Assembly (NCBI RefSeq): GCF_000813425.1
Contig: NZ_JWIB01000013.1
Location: forward strand, 124,001-188,000
From: Sporosarcina sp. ZBG7A
Lineage (GTDB): Bacteria > Bacillota > Bacilli > Bacillales_A > Planococcaceae
Direction: 5' to 3'
Length of the DNA stretch: 64,000 nucleotides
Numbering within the stretch: the first letter of the stretch is position 1; each line of letters begins with the position of its first letter. Shown piece after piece: positions 27,253 to 36,422 of this stretch. The notes under the pieces were generated by a model, which was not told where the DNA came from, made no database searches, and saw only the letters and a list, made by a program, of their open reading frames with translations. The position numbers and the translations under genes were made by a program.

Positions 27253-28152
27253 CTAACTCCCCTCCTGAACCGTCTGGACTTGTTGGGTCCGCAGCGACAC
27301 GGTAATTCCTGTTATGATGATGAATCCGCCAACTAGCTGTGGCAAGCTAATGACATCTTGCAAGATCACATAGCTAAAAATCATCGCGATGAATGGTTCC
27401 AAGTTTAGTAACAAGGAAATGTTAGATGCACCTGCTTCACGTATGACCCCATTCCACAAGTATGTACACAATCCATGCATCACGATAGCCGTGACAATAA
27501 GCAATACCCAGTAAGTCCAATCAACTTGCATAGTTGACGGAATCGCCTTCCATGAAACAAAAGGCAACAAGCCGATCATGCCGATGAGATTCGTGTACCA
27601 AGTAATCACACCAACGCTCATTGTTTTTGACATATACTGCACGAGAAGTAGAAATACAGAAAACGACAACATCGTTCCTGCAATTAGAAACTCGCCGCGC
27701 CCAATGGAAGGGACAAACCAAGTTCCCTGGGTAATGACAAGCCATACTCCGCAAAGCCCTATCAGTGCACCGCCCCAAAATATTAGTCGTCTCTTCTCTT
27801 TGAAATAATAAACGGAAAGTGACACCGTCACGATCGGAGAGAGCGCTAAAATCAGTGATGCTGTCACCGGATCCGTGTACTGCAAACTTGCATAAAAACT
27901 CCACTGATTAAACGAAACACCGATTAGTCCGCCCACTGCGAGTAACAGCCAACCTCTTTTGTCAATACGAGTACCACGAACTTGCCGACGAGTCACTGTA
28001 TAAAGAAATATTAATATGAACATTAAACGGATAATGGCAATGATCCCCGGATTAAACTGCTTCACTAGAATTGATCCGAAAACAAAATTACTCCCCCACG
28101 CAGTGACACAAAACAATCCGATCAGATACAGCTTCATTTGACTGCGTTCCAA
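27253..28152 (-). CDS. EamA/DMT-family membrane transporter
   Basis: A 299-aa protein with ten hydrophobic helices in two EamA repeats (about 8-140 and 155-290). These permeases export amino acids, nucleobases or other metabolites. The typical NFVFGSILVKQFNPGIIAIIR first-loop motif and an ALSPIVTVSLSVYYFKEKR end-of-repeat motif are present. A TTG start at 28152 is chosen because AGGTGA lies about 7 nt upstream. It follows two CodA-like genes on the same strand with 57 nt between, so it may export a product of that pathway; this is inferred from position only. Confidence 0.85.
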   Translation of the reverse strand: MERSQMKLYLIGLFCVTAWGSNFVFGSILVKQFNPGIIAIIRLMFILIFLYTVTRRQVRGTRIDKRGWLLLAVGGLIGVSFNQWSFYASLQYTDPVTASLILALSPIVTVSLSVYYFKEKRRLIFWGGALIGLCGVWLVITQGTWFVPSIGRGEFLIAGTMLSFSVFLLLVQYMSKTMSVGVITWYTNLIGMIGLLPFVSWKAIPSTMQVDWTYWVLLIVTAIVMHGLCTYLWNGVIREAGASNISLLLNLEPFIAMIFSYVILQDVISLPQLVGGFIIITGITVSLRTQQVQTVQEGS

Positions 28153-28208
28153 ATAGTTTCACCTACTATCTAAAAAAGGGATGGCTATACTCAGCCATCC
28201 CTTACTAA

Positions 28209-29435
28209 TTAAACTGCTGGAGTTACAATTTTACCTTTTACCATCACGCAGCGGTCGATCGGTTTCCTTGCTACCACTTCAGCTGTTGAGGCAGCATCAA
28301 AGAATACAAAGTCAGCTTTATCTTTCACTAACGGCCACACGCGTTCACCATCTGCATTTAACGGAGTCACACCATTCGTTGCAAATCGTAGCGATTGGCG
28401 CAATGATTTTTCTTCAATTTTACGTGAGAGTTCTCCGAAACGTGTCACTTTTTCTAGCACGTCTCCTGTTCCATACGGGCTCCATGAATCGTAGAATCCA
28501 TCGCATCCGAATTGAACTCGCACACCAGCTGCATCTAACAATTCAATCGGTGGCAACGTTCTATTTAGATTGATTGGCACCGTGGACATAATGGAAACAT
28601 CCTGTGAAGCGAGACGTTCTGCAATCTTCAACTGTTGCCCCACAGCGACATCTCCTAAACAAAACGAATGGCTCAACGCGGTTCGACCTCGATACCCTGC
28701 ATCCTCCACGATATCTATCCACTTGTCCGACGTGTAATAGCCGACCATACCACCATCATGTAAATGGATGTCGACGTCTGCGTCAAATTCAGTCGCAATG
28801 TCCATCACCTCGTGAAGCGAGCGTTCAATGGACTGGTCAATTCCAGCAGGATCGAGTCCACCTACGATTGTCGCTCCACTTCTCATTGCTTCACGAACTA
28901 GCGCAGGGACTTCATCTCGAAGCAATCCGTGTTGAGGAAATGCTACGATTTCGTGAGTCACGATGCCTTCATACGCCTGGAGCGCTGCTTTCACACCTTC
29001 TAAGTTTTTCAACCCGATATACGGATCAACATTCACATGCGTGCGGATATGCGTAACTCCATGTCCAAGAAGTGTTTCGATCATTTTCTTTGCCCGCATC
29101 TCAGTTGAACCCGCCAATTCTTTAAGCTCCGCCGCTTCATGTTGCAGACGTTCTTTTAAATTAGAAACTGGCGTAACTGCTTTCCAGTCTAAAGTCATAT
29201 AGGTCTTATCCAAATGATTATGCATTTCTTTTAACGGTGGCACCGCAAGTTTGCCCTTCATATCAATCTGTTCGCCATCCATACTGACAAGACTATTAGC
29301 ATCATGGATTTCTTCAATCAATCCATCCACAACTTTCAATGTATGCAACGCCGTCTCGGTTTCAACTGCCCCGTTATCCATCAATCGGTTACCCGTCTCC
29401 AACTTAACATTTACAAGCCACGTTGTTTCAGTCAT
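28209..29435 (-). CDS. CodA-like amidohydrolase/deaminase 1
   Basis: A 408-aa metal-dependent amidohydrolase related to cytosine deaminase (CodA). Metal ligands are seen as EMHNHLD (first His pair, about 71-73), DIHLHD (third His, about 223), ALSHSFCLG (fourth His region, about 255) and FGCDGFYDSWSPYGTGD (the metal Asp, about 310). In Escherichia coli CodA the third His is followed by C-D-E, whose Glu is the proton shuttle; here that place is Asp (HLHD). The substrate is therefore open: cytosine, creatinine and other cyclic ureas or amidines are possible. It overlaps the upstream paralogue by 8 nt. Confidence 0.85.
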   Translation of the reverse strand: MTETTWLVNVKLETGNRLMDNGAVETETALHTLKVVDGLIEEIHDANSLVSMDGEQIDMKGKLAVPPLKEMHNHLDKTYMTLDWKAVTPVSNLKERLQHEAAELKELAGSTEMRAKKMIETLLGHGVTHIRTHVNVDPYIGLKNLEGVKAALQAYEGIVTHEIVAFPQHGLLRDEVPALVREAMRSGATIVGGLDPAGIDQSIERSLHEVMDIATEFDADVDIHLHDGGMVGYYTSDKWIDIVEDAGYRGRTALSHSFCLGDVAVGQQLKIAERLASQDVSIMSTVPINLNRTLPPIELLDAAGVRVQFGCDGFYDSWSPYGTGDVLEKVTRFGELSRKIEEKSLRQSLRFATNGVTPLNADGERVWPLVKDKADFVFFDAASTAEVVARKPIDRCVMVKGKIVTPAV

Positions 29436-30684
29436 GTCGAACGCCCCCTATCTGAACACCTCTCTGCACATTGCCATTTTCCGAAACCACTTTTCCTTGG
29501 AAAATAACTCGTTTGATTGGCTTACGACGCGCTACCGCTTGAGCTGAACAAACTGCATCGATCAGTAAGAAGTTCGCATCGTCTCCAACCTTAGGCCAGA
29601 CTGCATTCCCATCATCGTCGAGAGGCATGATTCCACCTGTCGCATATTGCCAAGTACGATTCAACGAATATTCATCCATGAATCGGAAACGTTCTGCCAA
29701 AATGGATAACTTTTCAATGGTATCGCCGGTTCCATAAGGGGACCAGTGGTCTGTTAAACTATCATGTCCTAGCGATACATTGACACCGTTCTTCTGTAAA
29801 TACTGGACAGGAATTGTTTTACGGTTCGTAGGGATTGTCGTCGTGACGTCGATTTGAGCTTCCCTTAAAATCGCTGTCATATTATCCAGTTCAGCACCCT
29901 CTAAATCGCCAAGTGCAATTGCATGGCTAATTGTAGTTTGCCCTACCTTCCCTGCTTGTGTCGCAAGTTCCGCTAGTTTTTTAAATTCGAACGCCCCGAG
30001 AGAGTCGCCGTCATGGATATGTATATCCAATCCTTTTCCAGATTCCGTTGCAATGTCCATTGTCGTTGCGAGTGAACGCTCAATATCTCTATCAATCGTT
30101 GCTGGGTCTACTCCCCCCACTAGTGTTGCTCCTTTACGCATCGCTTCCCTCATTAAGGCTTGAGAATTTGAACGTAATAAGCCGTGTTGCGGGAAAGCTA
30201 CAATGTCATACGTTAACATGCCTTCGAATTTCGCAAACGCTTCTAACGTAATTTCAATATGCTTTGTTCCGATTTGCGGATCAACATTACAATGCGATCG
30301 AATATGGGTATGACCTTGTGACAACAACCATTCAATCATTTTCTCTGCACGTTGCAACGCAACTGGCAACTGTTGTGGCAAGAGTTTTTCTTCCTCTTCT
30401 ATACGAGTAACAATGCCATTTGTGATTGGAATACATGCTTTCCAAGGACCGCCAAAGTAGGTTTTATCCACATGGATATGCATTTCTCGCATCGAAGGCA
30501 TGAGTAAATTTTCTCCAGCATCAATAACTGTATCTGCTGTATCTGTCAGTGATTCACCAATTTTTTCTACTTTGCCATCTTTTACAAAAACATCACATAC
30601 GGTCGTATTGGTTGCAACTACTCGTTCCCCTTCGTACCGGAATCCCGTTTCCAACGTTACATTTTTCAATAACAAAGTCGTCAA
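29428..30684 (-). CDS. CodA-like amidohydrolase/deaminase 2
   Basis: A paralogue of the next gene, about 418 aa. The same ligand set is present: EMHIHVD, DIHIHD, TISHAIALG and LGHDSLTDHWSPYGTGD, again with Asp where CodA has its catalytic Glu. Start choice: AAGGAG lies 8 nt before the TTG at 30684, while the ATG at 30690 and GTG at 30693 are too close to it, so TTG is preferred. The two deaminases diverge over most of their length, which suggests different but related substrates or successive steps. Both lie downstream of a solute-binding lipoprotein gene on the same strand. Confidence 0.85.
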   Translation of the reverse strand: MTTLLLKNVTLETGFRYEGERVVATNTTVCDVFVKDGKVEKIGESLTDTADTVIDAGENLLMPSMREMHIHVDKTYFGGPWKACIPITNGIVTRIEEEEKLLPQQLPVALQRAEKMIEWLLSQGHTHIRSHCNVDPQIGTKHIEITLEAFAKFEGMLTYDIVAFPQHGLLRSNSQALMREAMRKGATLVGGVDPATIDRDIERSLATTMDIATESGKGLDIHIHDGDSLGAFEFKKLAELATQAGKVGQTTISHAIALGDLEGAELDNMTAILREAQIDVTTTIPTNRKTIPVQYLQKNGVNVSLGHDSLTDHWSPYGTGDTIEKLSILAERFRFMDEYSLNRTWQYATGGIMPLDDDGNAVWPKVGDDANFLLIDAVCSAQAVARRKPIKRVIFQGKVVSENGNVQRGVQIGGVRHD

Positions 30685-30751
30685 TACCATCACTCCTTCA
30701 AAAGGATAGAGTAAGGACGTGATTATCGCCCTTACTCTTTAACTTCAACGA

Positions 30752-32326
30752 TTACTTAACCGTTGTTTCATTGATTATTAGATAATTCGATGGACTCAAC
30801 CAGAAATCCTTCACATCGTTATTGTACACAGCAAGATGCTCATAGTTTCGGATTGGAATATAAACCGCATCGTCCATCTCTTGTTGCATCGCTTCTTTAT
30901 AGATTTCTTCACGCTTGCTTGGTTCCATTTCTACTCGACCTTGTTCAATTAACTTATCGATTTCAGGATTTTGATAGTAGAAGTGGTTACCCGGAGATCC
31001 AATAGAATCTGAATGGAACAGGTTATATTGGTTGTAGTCTCCATCGCCTGTTGCGTTCCCCCATCCGCCAATGAACATTTGGTGATTACCACTGTCGACT
31101 TCATCGATATACGCACCGTATTCCATTACTTGGATTTCCACATTCACACCGATTCCTTTAAGTTGTGACTGAATCACTTCTGCCATATTAATGCGTTCTT
31201 TTCGGTCACTTGTTAGTAATTTCACTGTCACGCCATCTTCAAGTCCAGCTTCCTTCATGAGTTTCTTTGCTTCATTAATATCATATGGATAAGCTTCTAC
31301 ATCTTTGCTGTAACCGAATACTTTCGGACTCATCGCGACATTCGCAAGTGTTCCGACATCATTATATACACCGCTCAAAATTGCTTCGCGCTCAATTGCA
31401 TAGCTGACTGCCTGTCTTACTTTCACGTCATCAAATGGTGCCGCTGTTGTATTAAAACCAACATACTCTACAGCTAATCCTTCCGCACGATACAAATTGA
31501 GAGTATCCGAGCTTTCGATTCGATCTATTTCCGTTACTGGAACTTGGTCTGAAATCTGGGCTTCCCCTTGTTCAACCATCGCAAGTCTTGTTGCATCTTC
31601 AGGAACAACTTTAAACACAACTTTATCGAGTTTTACCGGAGTACCCCAATAGTCTTTGTTCTTCACCAAAGTGATATCCTGGCCTGACTTCCAAGATTCA
31701 AATACAAAAGGTCCAGTACCTACTGGATGCGTCGCGAGCTTTTCAGCTGACTCACCCAATGCCTTCGGACTAATGATACTTCCTTCATTACTTGCAAGGA
31801 TTGAAAGTAACGGTGCATACGGTTCAGATAATTTCAGAGTAACGTGAGTTGGATCTTTTACGACAACTTCTTGAATCATCCCAAGCTTTGATTGCTGCGG
31901 AGAACCAGTTGCTGGATCAAGAATTCGATCTAGCGTCTTTTTCACAGCTTCTGCATCAAATGGTGTACCATCGTGGAACTTCACATTTTCTACGAGTGTG
32001 AATTCCCATGTGAGATCATCCGTTTGTTCCCATTCAGTTGCAAGCATCGGCTTAATGTTCATTTCCTTATCAAACTGGACGAGCGTTTCATAGATTTTCC
32101 CATGAACTACGTTTGCAGAAGGAATGTCTGTAATGAAATGCGGATCTAATCCCGTAGCATCAGATAGACGAACGACTGTTAACGTTCCCCCTTCATCCGT
32201 TTTCCCTTCCTTACCTTCTGCGCTTCCCTTGTCTTCTGAACTCGACCCACTTGTTGAACAAGCCTGCAAGATTAGAAGCAACACCCCTGTTAGTACTACC
32301 GTAAGAAATCTCTTCCAACTCTTCAT
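30752..32326 (-). CDS. Peptide/nickel-type ABC transporter, solute-binding lipoprotein
   Basis: A 524-aa family-5 extracellular solute-binding protein. Signal peptide and lipobox are LLLILQACS (Cys about residue 23). The SBP_bac_5 signature appears as LTWEFTLVENVKFHDGTPFDAEAVKKTLDRI, with the later VGTGPFVFESWKSGQDITLVKNKDYWG. The family binds oligopeptides, nickel chelates, glutathione or opine-like compounds. The ATG at 32326 follows GGGGGAG. It is divergent from the matching permease and ATPase genes, 190 nt away, and is followed by two deaminases, so the imported compound is probably their substrate. Confidence 0.92.
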   Translation of the reverse strand: MKSWKRFLTVVLTGVLLLILQACSTSGSSSEDKGSAEGKEGKTDEGGTLTVVRLSDATGLDPHFITDIPSANVVHGKIYETLVQFDKEMNIKPMLATEWEQTDDLTWEFTLVENVKFHDGTPFDAEAVKKTLDRILDPATGSPQQSKLGMIQEVVVKDPTHVTLKLSEPYAPLLSILASNEGSIISPKALGESAEKLATHPVGTGPFVFESWKSGQDITLVKNKDYWGTPVKLDKVVFKVVPEDATRLAMVEQGEAQISDQVPVTEIDRIESSDTLNLYRAEGLAVEYVGFNTTAAPFDDVKVRQAVSYAIEREAILSGVYNDVGTLANVAMSPKVFGYSKDVEAYPYDINEAKKLMKEAGLEDGVTVKLLTSDRKERINMAEVIQSQLKGIGVNVEIQVMEYGAYIDEVDSGNHQMFIGGWGNATGDGDYNQYNLFHSDSIGSPGNHFYYQNPEIDKLIEQGRVEMEPSKREEIYKEAMQQEMDDAVYIPIRNYEHLAVYNNDVKDFWLSPSNYLIINETTVK

Positions 32327-32344
32327 CGCGCTCCCCCACTTCAA

Positions 32345-32516
32345 TTCGTTTTGTCGTTCTAAATCGATTATATAAAAACAAAACAGAAATCACTTTCAAT
32401 ATCTTGTGATTCTTTTTAAGTATTTTGACTACTTAGAAGATTCCTATTTACACCAGTCCGAAAGCGTCTTACATTTGAACTAATCATAAAAGACATGAGC
32501 AGGGAGGGAATGACAG
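32345..32516. promoter_or_regulatory. Divergent promoter region of the deaminase/ABC locus
   Basis: A 172-bp AT-rich spacer between the solute-binding protein gene (minus) and the first permease gene (plus). On the plus strand TTGACT lies near 32424. On the minus strand TTGAAA lies upstream of a TTTATATAAT stretch. Neither has a textbook partner box at 17 bp. I saw no clear palindrome for the AraC-type response regulator. Confidence 0.35.
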
Positions 32517-33419
32517 ATGGCTTCAAAAGTAACGACGACCCAGTCCATTGATTTGGCTAGAGCCCGAAAGAACACTCGTAAAGAAAGGTGGCAATCCTTT
32601 TGGTCCGTGATGACTCAAAACAAAGCCGCTATGGTAGGCGCTGTCATTATAGGTGCGTATCTACTTATGATGCTCATTGCTCCTATCCTCGCACCGTTCG
32701 ATCCCTATGACATTTCACTAGAGGATAAACTGACACCTCCTTCTATGGAGCACTGGATGGGGACGGATGATAAAGGAAGGGATATTTTAAGCCGCATACT
32801 CTATGGATCCCGACTTTCCATAGGAGTCGGCTTCGCTTCCGTATTATTCGGTGCTTTCTTCGGAATTACACTCGGACTAATTGCTGGTTATTACGGTAAA
32901 TGGGTGGATACCATCATCAGCCGCGTACTGGACATCATGTTAGCTTTCCCAGGAATTCTACTTGCACTTGCCATCATCAGTGCACTTGGACCTGGATTGA
33001 TCAACGTCACAATCGCAGTAGGTGTTTTCTCAATTCCTCTGTTCGCAAGGATTGTACGCGGTTCTACTATGGAAGTAAAAAAGCTGGAGTATATTGATGC
33101 AATTCGAACAATCGGTGCAAACGATTTCATCATCATCTTCAGACACATTTTGCCTAACGTGATGTCACCGATTATCGTTCAAGGCTCGATGCGTCTTGCA
33201 ACAGCGATTCTTTCAGCGGCTGGCCTATCCTTCTTGGGACTCGGCGCACAACCTCCATCACCCGAATGGGGTGCCATGCTTTCAAGCGGACGAGATTTTC
33301 TATTCAGCGCTCCGTATATGGCCATTTTCCCTGGACTAATGATTTCCATTCTGGTTCTTGGATTTAATCTCTTTGGGGATGGTCTAAGGGATGCCCTCGA
33401 CCCTAAACTAAAAAAATAA
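32517..33419 (+). CDS. Peptide/nickel-type ABC permease (DppC/OppC-like)
   Basis: A 300-aa permease with six helices. The N-terminal OppC-N segment (RWQSFWSVMTQNKAAMVGAVI) and the downstream HWMGTDDKGRDILSRILYGSRLSIGVG are characteristic of the OppC/DppC group. The EAA-like loop is DAIRTIGANDFIIIFRHILPNVMSPIIV. GGGAGG lies 9 nt before the ATG. Unlike most dpp/opp operons, the C-type permease precedes the B-type permease here, and the binding protein is on the other strand. The stop is followed 12 nt later by the second permease gene. Confidence 0.93.
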   Translation: MASKVTTTQSIDLARARKNTRKERWQSFWSVMTQNKAAMVGAVIIGAYLLMMLIAPILAPFDPYDISLEDKLTPPSMEHWMGTDDKGRDILSRILYGSRLSIGVGFASVLFGAFFGITLGLIAGYYGKWVDTIISRVLDIMLAFPGILLALAIISALGPGLINVTIAVGVFSIPLFARIVRGSTMEVKKLEYIDAIRTIGANDFIIIFRHILPNVMSPIIVQGSMRLATAILSAAGLSFLGLGAQPPSPEWGAMLSSGRDFLFSAPYMAIFPGLMISILVLGFNLFGDGLRDALDPKLKK

Positions 33420-33431
33420 GGAGGTTCACAT

Positions 33432-34352
33432 ATGTTTTTGTTCATCGCAAAACGATTGGTACAAATTATTCCTGTCATATTAGGTGTGACTCTAGTTGTC
33501 TTTCTTATCATGCAAATGGTCCCCGGTGATCCCGCTGCTATTTTAGCAGGTGAAGGCGCTTCCCAAGATACGATTGAGCAATACCGTGAAGACTTAGGTC
33601 TCAACCGTCCAATTGCTGAGCAATATCTAACGTACGTAGGGAACGTATTTCAAGGAGATTTCGGGAATTCCTTAAAAAACAAACAACCTGTACTTGATGA
33701 AATCCTACTCCGACTTCCAATCACAATGGAACTCGCCTTTTATAGCATCCTCATTACAGTCGTACTTGGTTTAGCTGCCGGTATTATCTCAGCTGTGAAG
33801 CCATACTCCATCCGCGATGTCAGTGTGATGGTCGTTGCCCTATTGGGGATTTCCCTTCCTAGCTTTTGGCTTGGACTTCTGCTGATGTATCTGTTTTCGG
33901 TGAAGCTCCAATGGTTACCTGTTGCGGGATGGGATGGACCTGCAAATATTATTTTACCAGCCGTCACACTCGGCGTTGGTGGGGCCGCGATTGTTGCTCG
34001 AATGACGCGGTCTAGCATGCTGGACGTCATCGGTCAGGATTATATTCGAACAGCACGTGCAAAAGGATTGAAAGAGCACTTCGTAATTTACAAGCATGCA
34101 CTACGGAATGCACTGATTCCCGTTATCACAGTCGTTGGACTGCAATTCGGTAGTTTGCTTGGCGGTACTGTCCTAGTCGAGTCTGTATTTGCCATAAACG
34201 GTCTCGGGCGAATGATTGTCGATGCAATTCGAACACGTGATTTACCAATGGTACAAGGCGGCGTATTAGTCGCTTCACTCGTCTTCGTGTTCGTTAACTT
34301 ACTTGTGGACGTACTCTACCGCGCGGTCAACAAACGAATCGATTTGAACTAA
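33432..34352 (+). CDS. Peptide/nickel-type ABC permease (DppB/OppB-like)
   Basis: A 306-aa permease with six helices. The OppB N-terminus (IAKRLVQIIPVILGVTLVVFLIMQMVPGDPA) and EAA loop DYIRTARAKGLKEHFVIYKHALRNALIPVITVVGLQFG are present. It pairs with the preceding C-type permease to form the membrane channel. AAGGAGG is 6 nt before the ATG. Ten nucleotides separate it from the first ATPase gene. Confidence 0.94.
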   Translation: MFLFIAKRLVQIIPVILGVTLVVFLIMQMVPGDPAAILAGEGASQDTIEQYREDLGLNRPIAEQYLTYVGNVFQGDFGNSLKNKQPVLDEILLRLPITMELAFYSILITVVLGLAAGIISAVKPYSIRDVSVMVVALLGISLPSFWLGLLLMYLFSVKLQWLPVAGWDGPANIILPAVTLGVGGAAIVARMTRSSMLDVIGQDYIRTARAKGLKEHFVIYKHALRNALIPVITVVGLQFGSLLGGTVLVESVFAINGLGRMIVDAIRTRDLPMVQGGVLVASLVFVFVNLLVDVLYRAVNKRIDLN

Positions 34353-34367
34353 AGGGAGGGATTGACA

Positions 34368-35387
34368 ATGAGTAAAGAAGTCGTTTTACAAGTAAAGAAT
34401 TTGAAAACACATTTTACAACTTCAAAAGGTATCGCAAAAGCGGTGGATGGAGTGGATTTCACACTTCATAAAGGAGAAACACTAGGAATTGTAGGAGAAT
34501 CAGGATGTGGGAAGTCAATAACATCCCTCTCCCTGTTACGGCTCATTCCTTCACCTCCTGGAAAAATCGTTGCAGGAGAAATCCTGCTCAACAACAAAGA
34601 CATCGTAAAGATGAAGGAGGAAGAATTACGCAAAGTTCGGGGCAATCAGTTGTCCATGATTTTTCAAGAACCGATGACTAGCTTAAATCCAATTATTCCC
34701 GTGGGTGAGCAAATCGCAGAAACGATACGCTTACATCAACGTCTCCCTCGGAAGAAAGCCTGGCAAAAAGCTGTAGATTTGTTGGAACTAGTCGGGCTTC
34801 CCTCTCCAGAAAAGCGTGCAAAACAAGAACCTTTTCAGTTAAGTGGTGGTATGAGACAACGAGTTATGATTGCAATGGCACTCGCATGTACCCCAGAAGT
34901 ACTCATAGCGGACGAACCAACAACTGCGTTAGATGTAACGATTCAAGCTCAAATCTTGGAGTTGATGAAAGACTTACAACGACAAATCGGGATGAGTATC
35001 ATCTTCATCACGCACGATTTAGGAGTTGTGGCTGAAGTGTGTGACCAAGTAGCCGTTATGTATGCAGGCCAAGTGGTCGAACACCGCAATGCAAAAGATC
35101 TATTTAAAACGCCTTTACATCCGTATACGCAAGGATTACTCAAATCACTTCCGAACATTCACGAAAATCAGGAAGTACTGCAGACCATAGAAGGATCCGT
35201 TCCCTCACCATATGATTATCCAATCGGTTGCCGTTTTGCAGATCGTTGCCCACACGCAAAAGAAATCTGCCGGGAAGAAGCTCCAGAGTTATTAGAGACT
35301 GAAAACGAAAACACAAAAGTACGCTGCTTCATGCATACAGAAAAGTGGAATTCAATTCGACAGGAGGGGGAACTGGTATGTCCGTAA
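34368..35387 (+). CDS. Peptide/nickel-type ABC ATPase (DppD/OppD-like)
   Basis: A 339-aa ATPase with Walker A GESGCGKS (about 44), Q-loop FQEPMTSLNP, signature LSGGMRQRV, Walker B VLIADEPTTALDVT and H-loop THDLG. The C-terminal oligopeptide/dipeptide-transporter extension carries CRFADRCPHAKEIC, the four-Cys pattern that holds an iron-sulfur cluster in some DppD-like proteins. The ATG at 34368 follows GGGAGG by 7 nt. The end overlaps the start of the second ATPase by 10 nt. Confidence 0.94.
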   Translation: MSKEVVLQVKNLKTHFTTSKGIAKAVDGVDFTLHKGETLGIVGESGCGKSITSLSLLRLIPSPPGKIVAGEILLNNKDIVKMKEEELRKVRGNQLSMIFQEPMTSLNPIIPVGEQIAETIRLHQRLPRKKAWQKAVDLLELVGLPSPEKRAKQEPFQLSGGMRQRVMIAMALACTPEVLIADEPTTALDVTIQAQILELMKDLQRQIGMSIIFITHDLGVVAEVCDQVAVMYAGQVVEHRNAKDLFKTPLHPYTQGLLKSLPNIHENQEVLQTIEGSVPSPYDYPIGCRFADRCPHAKEICREEAPELLETENENTKVRCFMHTEKWNSIRQEGELVCP

Positions 35388-36373
35388 CGAAAAAAGCGCC
35401 AATTTTACAGGTTGATCATTTAAAGCAATACTTCCCTCTCAAAAAAGAATCACTCTTTTCACCGAAACAAACTGTGAAAGCAGTCGATGACATTTCTTTC
35501 AACTTATATCCAGGAGAAACATTGAGCATCGTCGGAGAATCAGGGTGCGGAAAGTCAACTACCGGACGTTCCATATTACGACTCGACGAACCGACTGAAG
35601 GCGAAGTCATGTTCAATGGTACTCCAATGACCACACTCAATAAGAAAGCATTACGTGATATTCGTGGCGACATTCAAGTCATCTTTCAAGACCCTTACGC
35701 TTCTTTGAACCCACGACAAACGATCCGAAAGATGCTGCAGGAAGCAATGACGATTCAAAAAGTGATGCCGAAAGAACAAATGGAGGGTCGACTTCTTGAA
35801 CTGATGTCACTCGTAGGGCTTCGACCTGAATACTTAGAACGGTATCCTCATGAGTTTTCAGGAGGACAGCGACAACGAATCGGTATCGCGAGAGCGCTTT
35901 GTGTGAATCCTAAAGTGATTATTTGCGACGAAGCGGTATCTGCTTTAGACGTTTCCATTCAAGCTCAAATCATTAATCTGCTCAAAAGTATGCAGCGCGA
36001 TCTCGATTTAACGTTCCTATTCATCTCTCATGATTTAAGTGTTGTCCGACATATTTCAGACCGCGTTATCGTAATGTACTTAGGAAAAATCGTGGAAATT
36101 GCAGATAAAGACTCTCTTTTCGATTCACCTAGCCATCCATATACAAAAGCACTCTTGTCAGCCATTCCATCCATTGATGAGCAGCATAAAAGGAATAGAA
36201 TCATTTTAAAAGGAGACGTTCCTTCTCCGATCAATCCACCAACTGGTTGTCGCTTCCATACACGGTGTCCCTTTGCAACGGATTTATGTAAAACTGACGA
36301 GCCTCTGCTACGTCCACTGACGGAAACTCATCAAGTAGCTTGTCATTTCGCAGAAAATTTACTCAGCAGTTGA
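35378..36373 (+). CDS. Peptide/nickel-type ABC ATPase (DppF/OppF-like)
   Basis: A 331-aa ATPase, the second half of the nucleotide-binding pair. Walker A GESGCGKST, Q-loop FQDPYASLNPR, signature FSGGQRQRIG, Walker B VIICDEAVSALDVS, H-loop SHDLSVV and a C-terminal CRFHTRCPFATDLC cysteine motif are present. The ATG at 35378 follows GGAGGGGG, which lies inside the end of the previous gene, so translation is coupled. Forty-odd nucleotides then lead to the histidine kinase gene without a visible terminator, so the regulators are probably in the same transcript. Confidence 0.94.
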   Translation: MSVTKKAPILQVDHLKQYFPLKKESLFSPKQTVKAVDDISFNLYPGETLSIVGESGCGKSTTGRSILRLDEPTEGEVMFNGTPMTTLNKKALRDIRGDIQVIFQDPYASLNPRQTIRKMLQEAMTIQKVMPKEQMEGRLLELMSLVGLRPEYLERYPHEFSGGQRQRIGIARALCVNPKVIICDEAVSALDVSIQAQIINLLKSMQRDLDLTFLFISHDLSVVRHISDRVIVMYLGKIVEIADKDSLFDSPSHPYTKALLSAIPSIDEQHKRNRIILKGDVPSPINPPTGCRFHTRCPFATDLCKTDEPLLRPLTETHQVACHFAENLLSS

Positions 36374-36422
36374 CACATCTGCTAAAATTAGAACAATCCT
36401 TTTCTCGCTGGAGGTTATGCCC

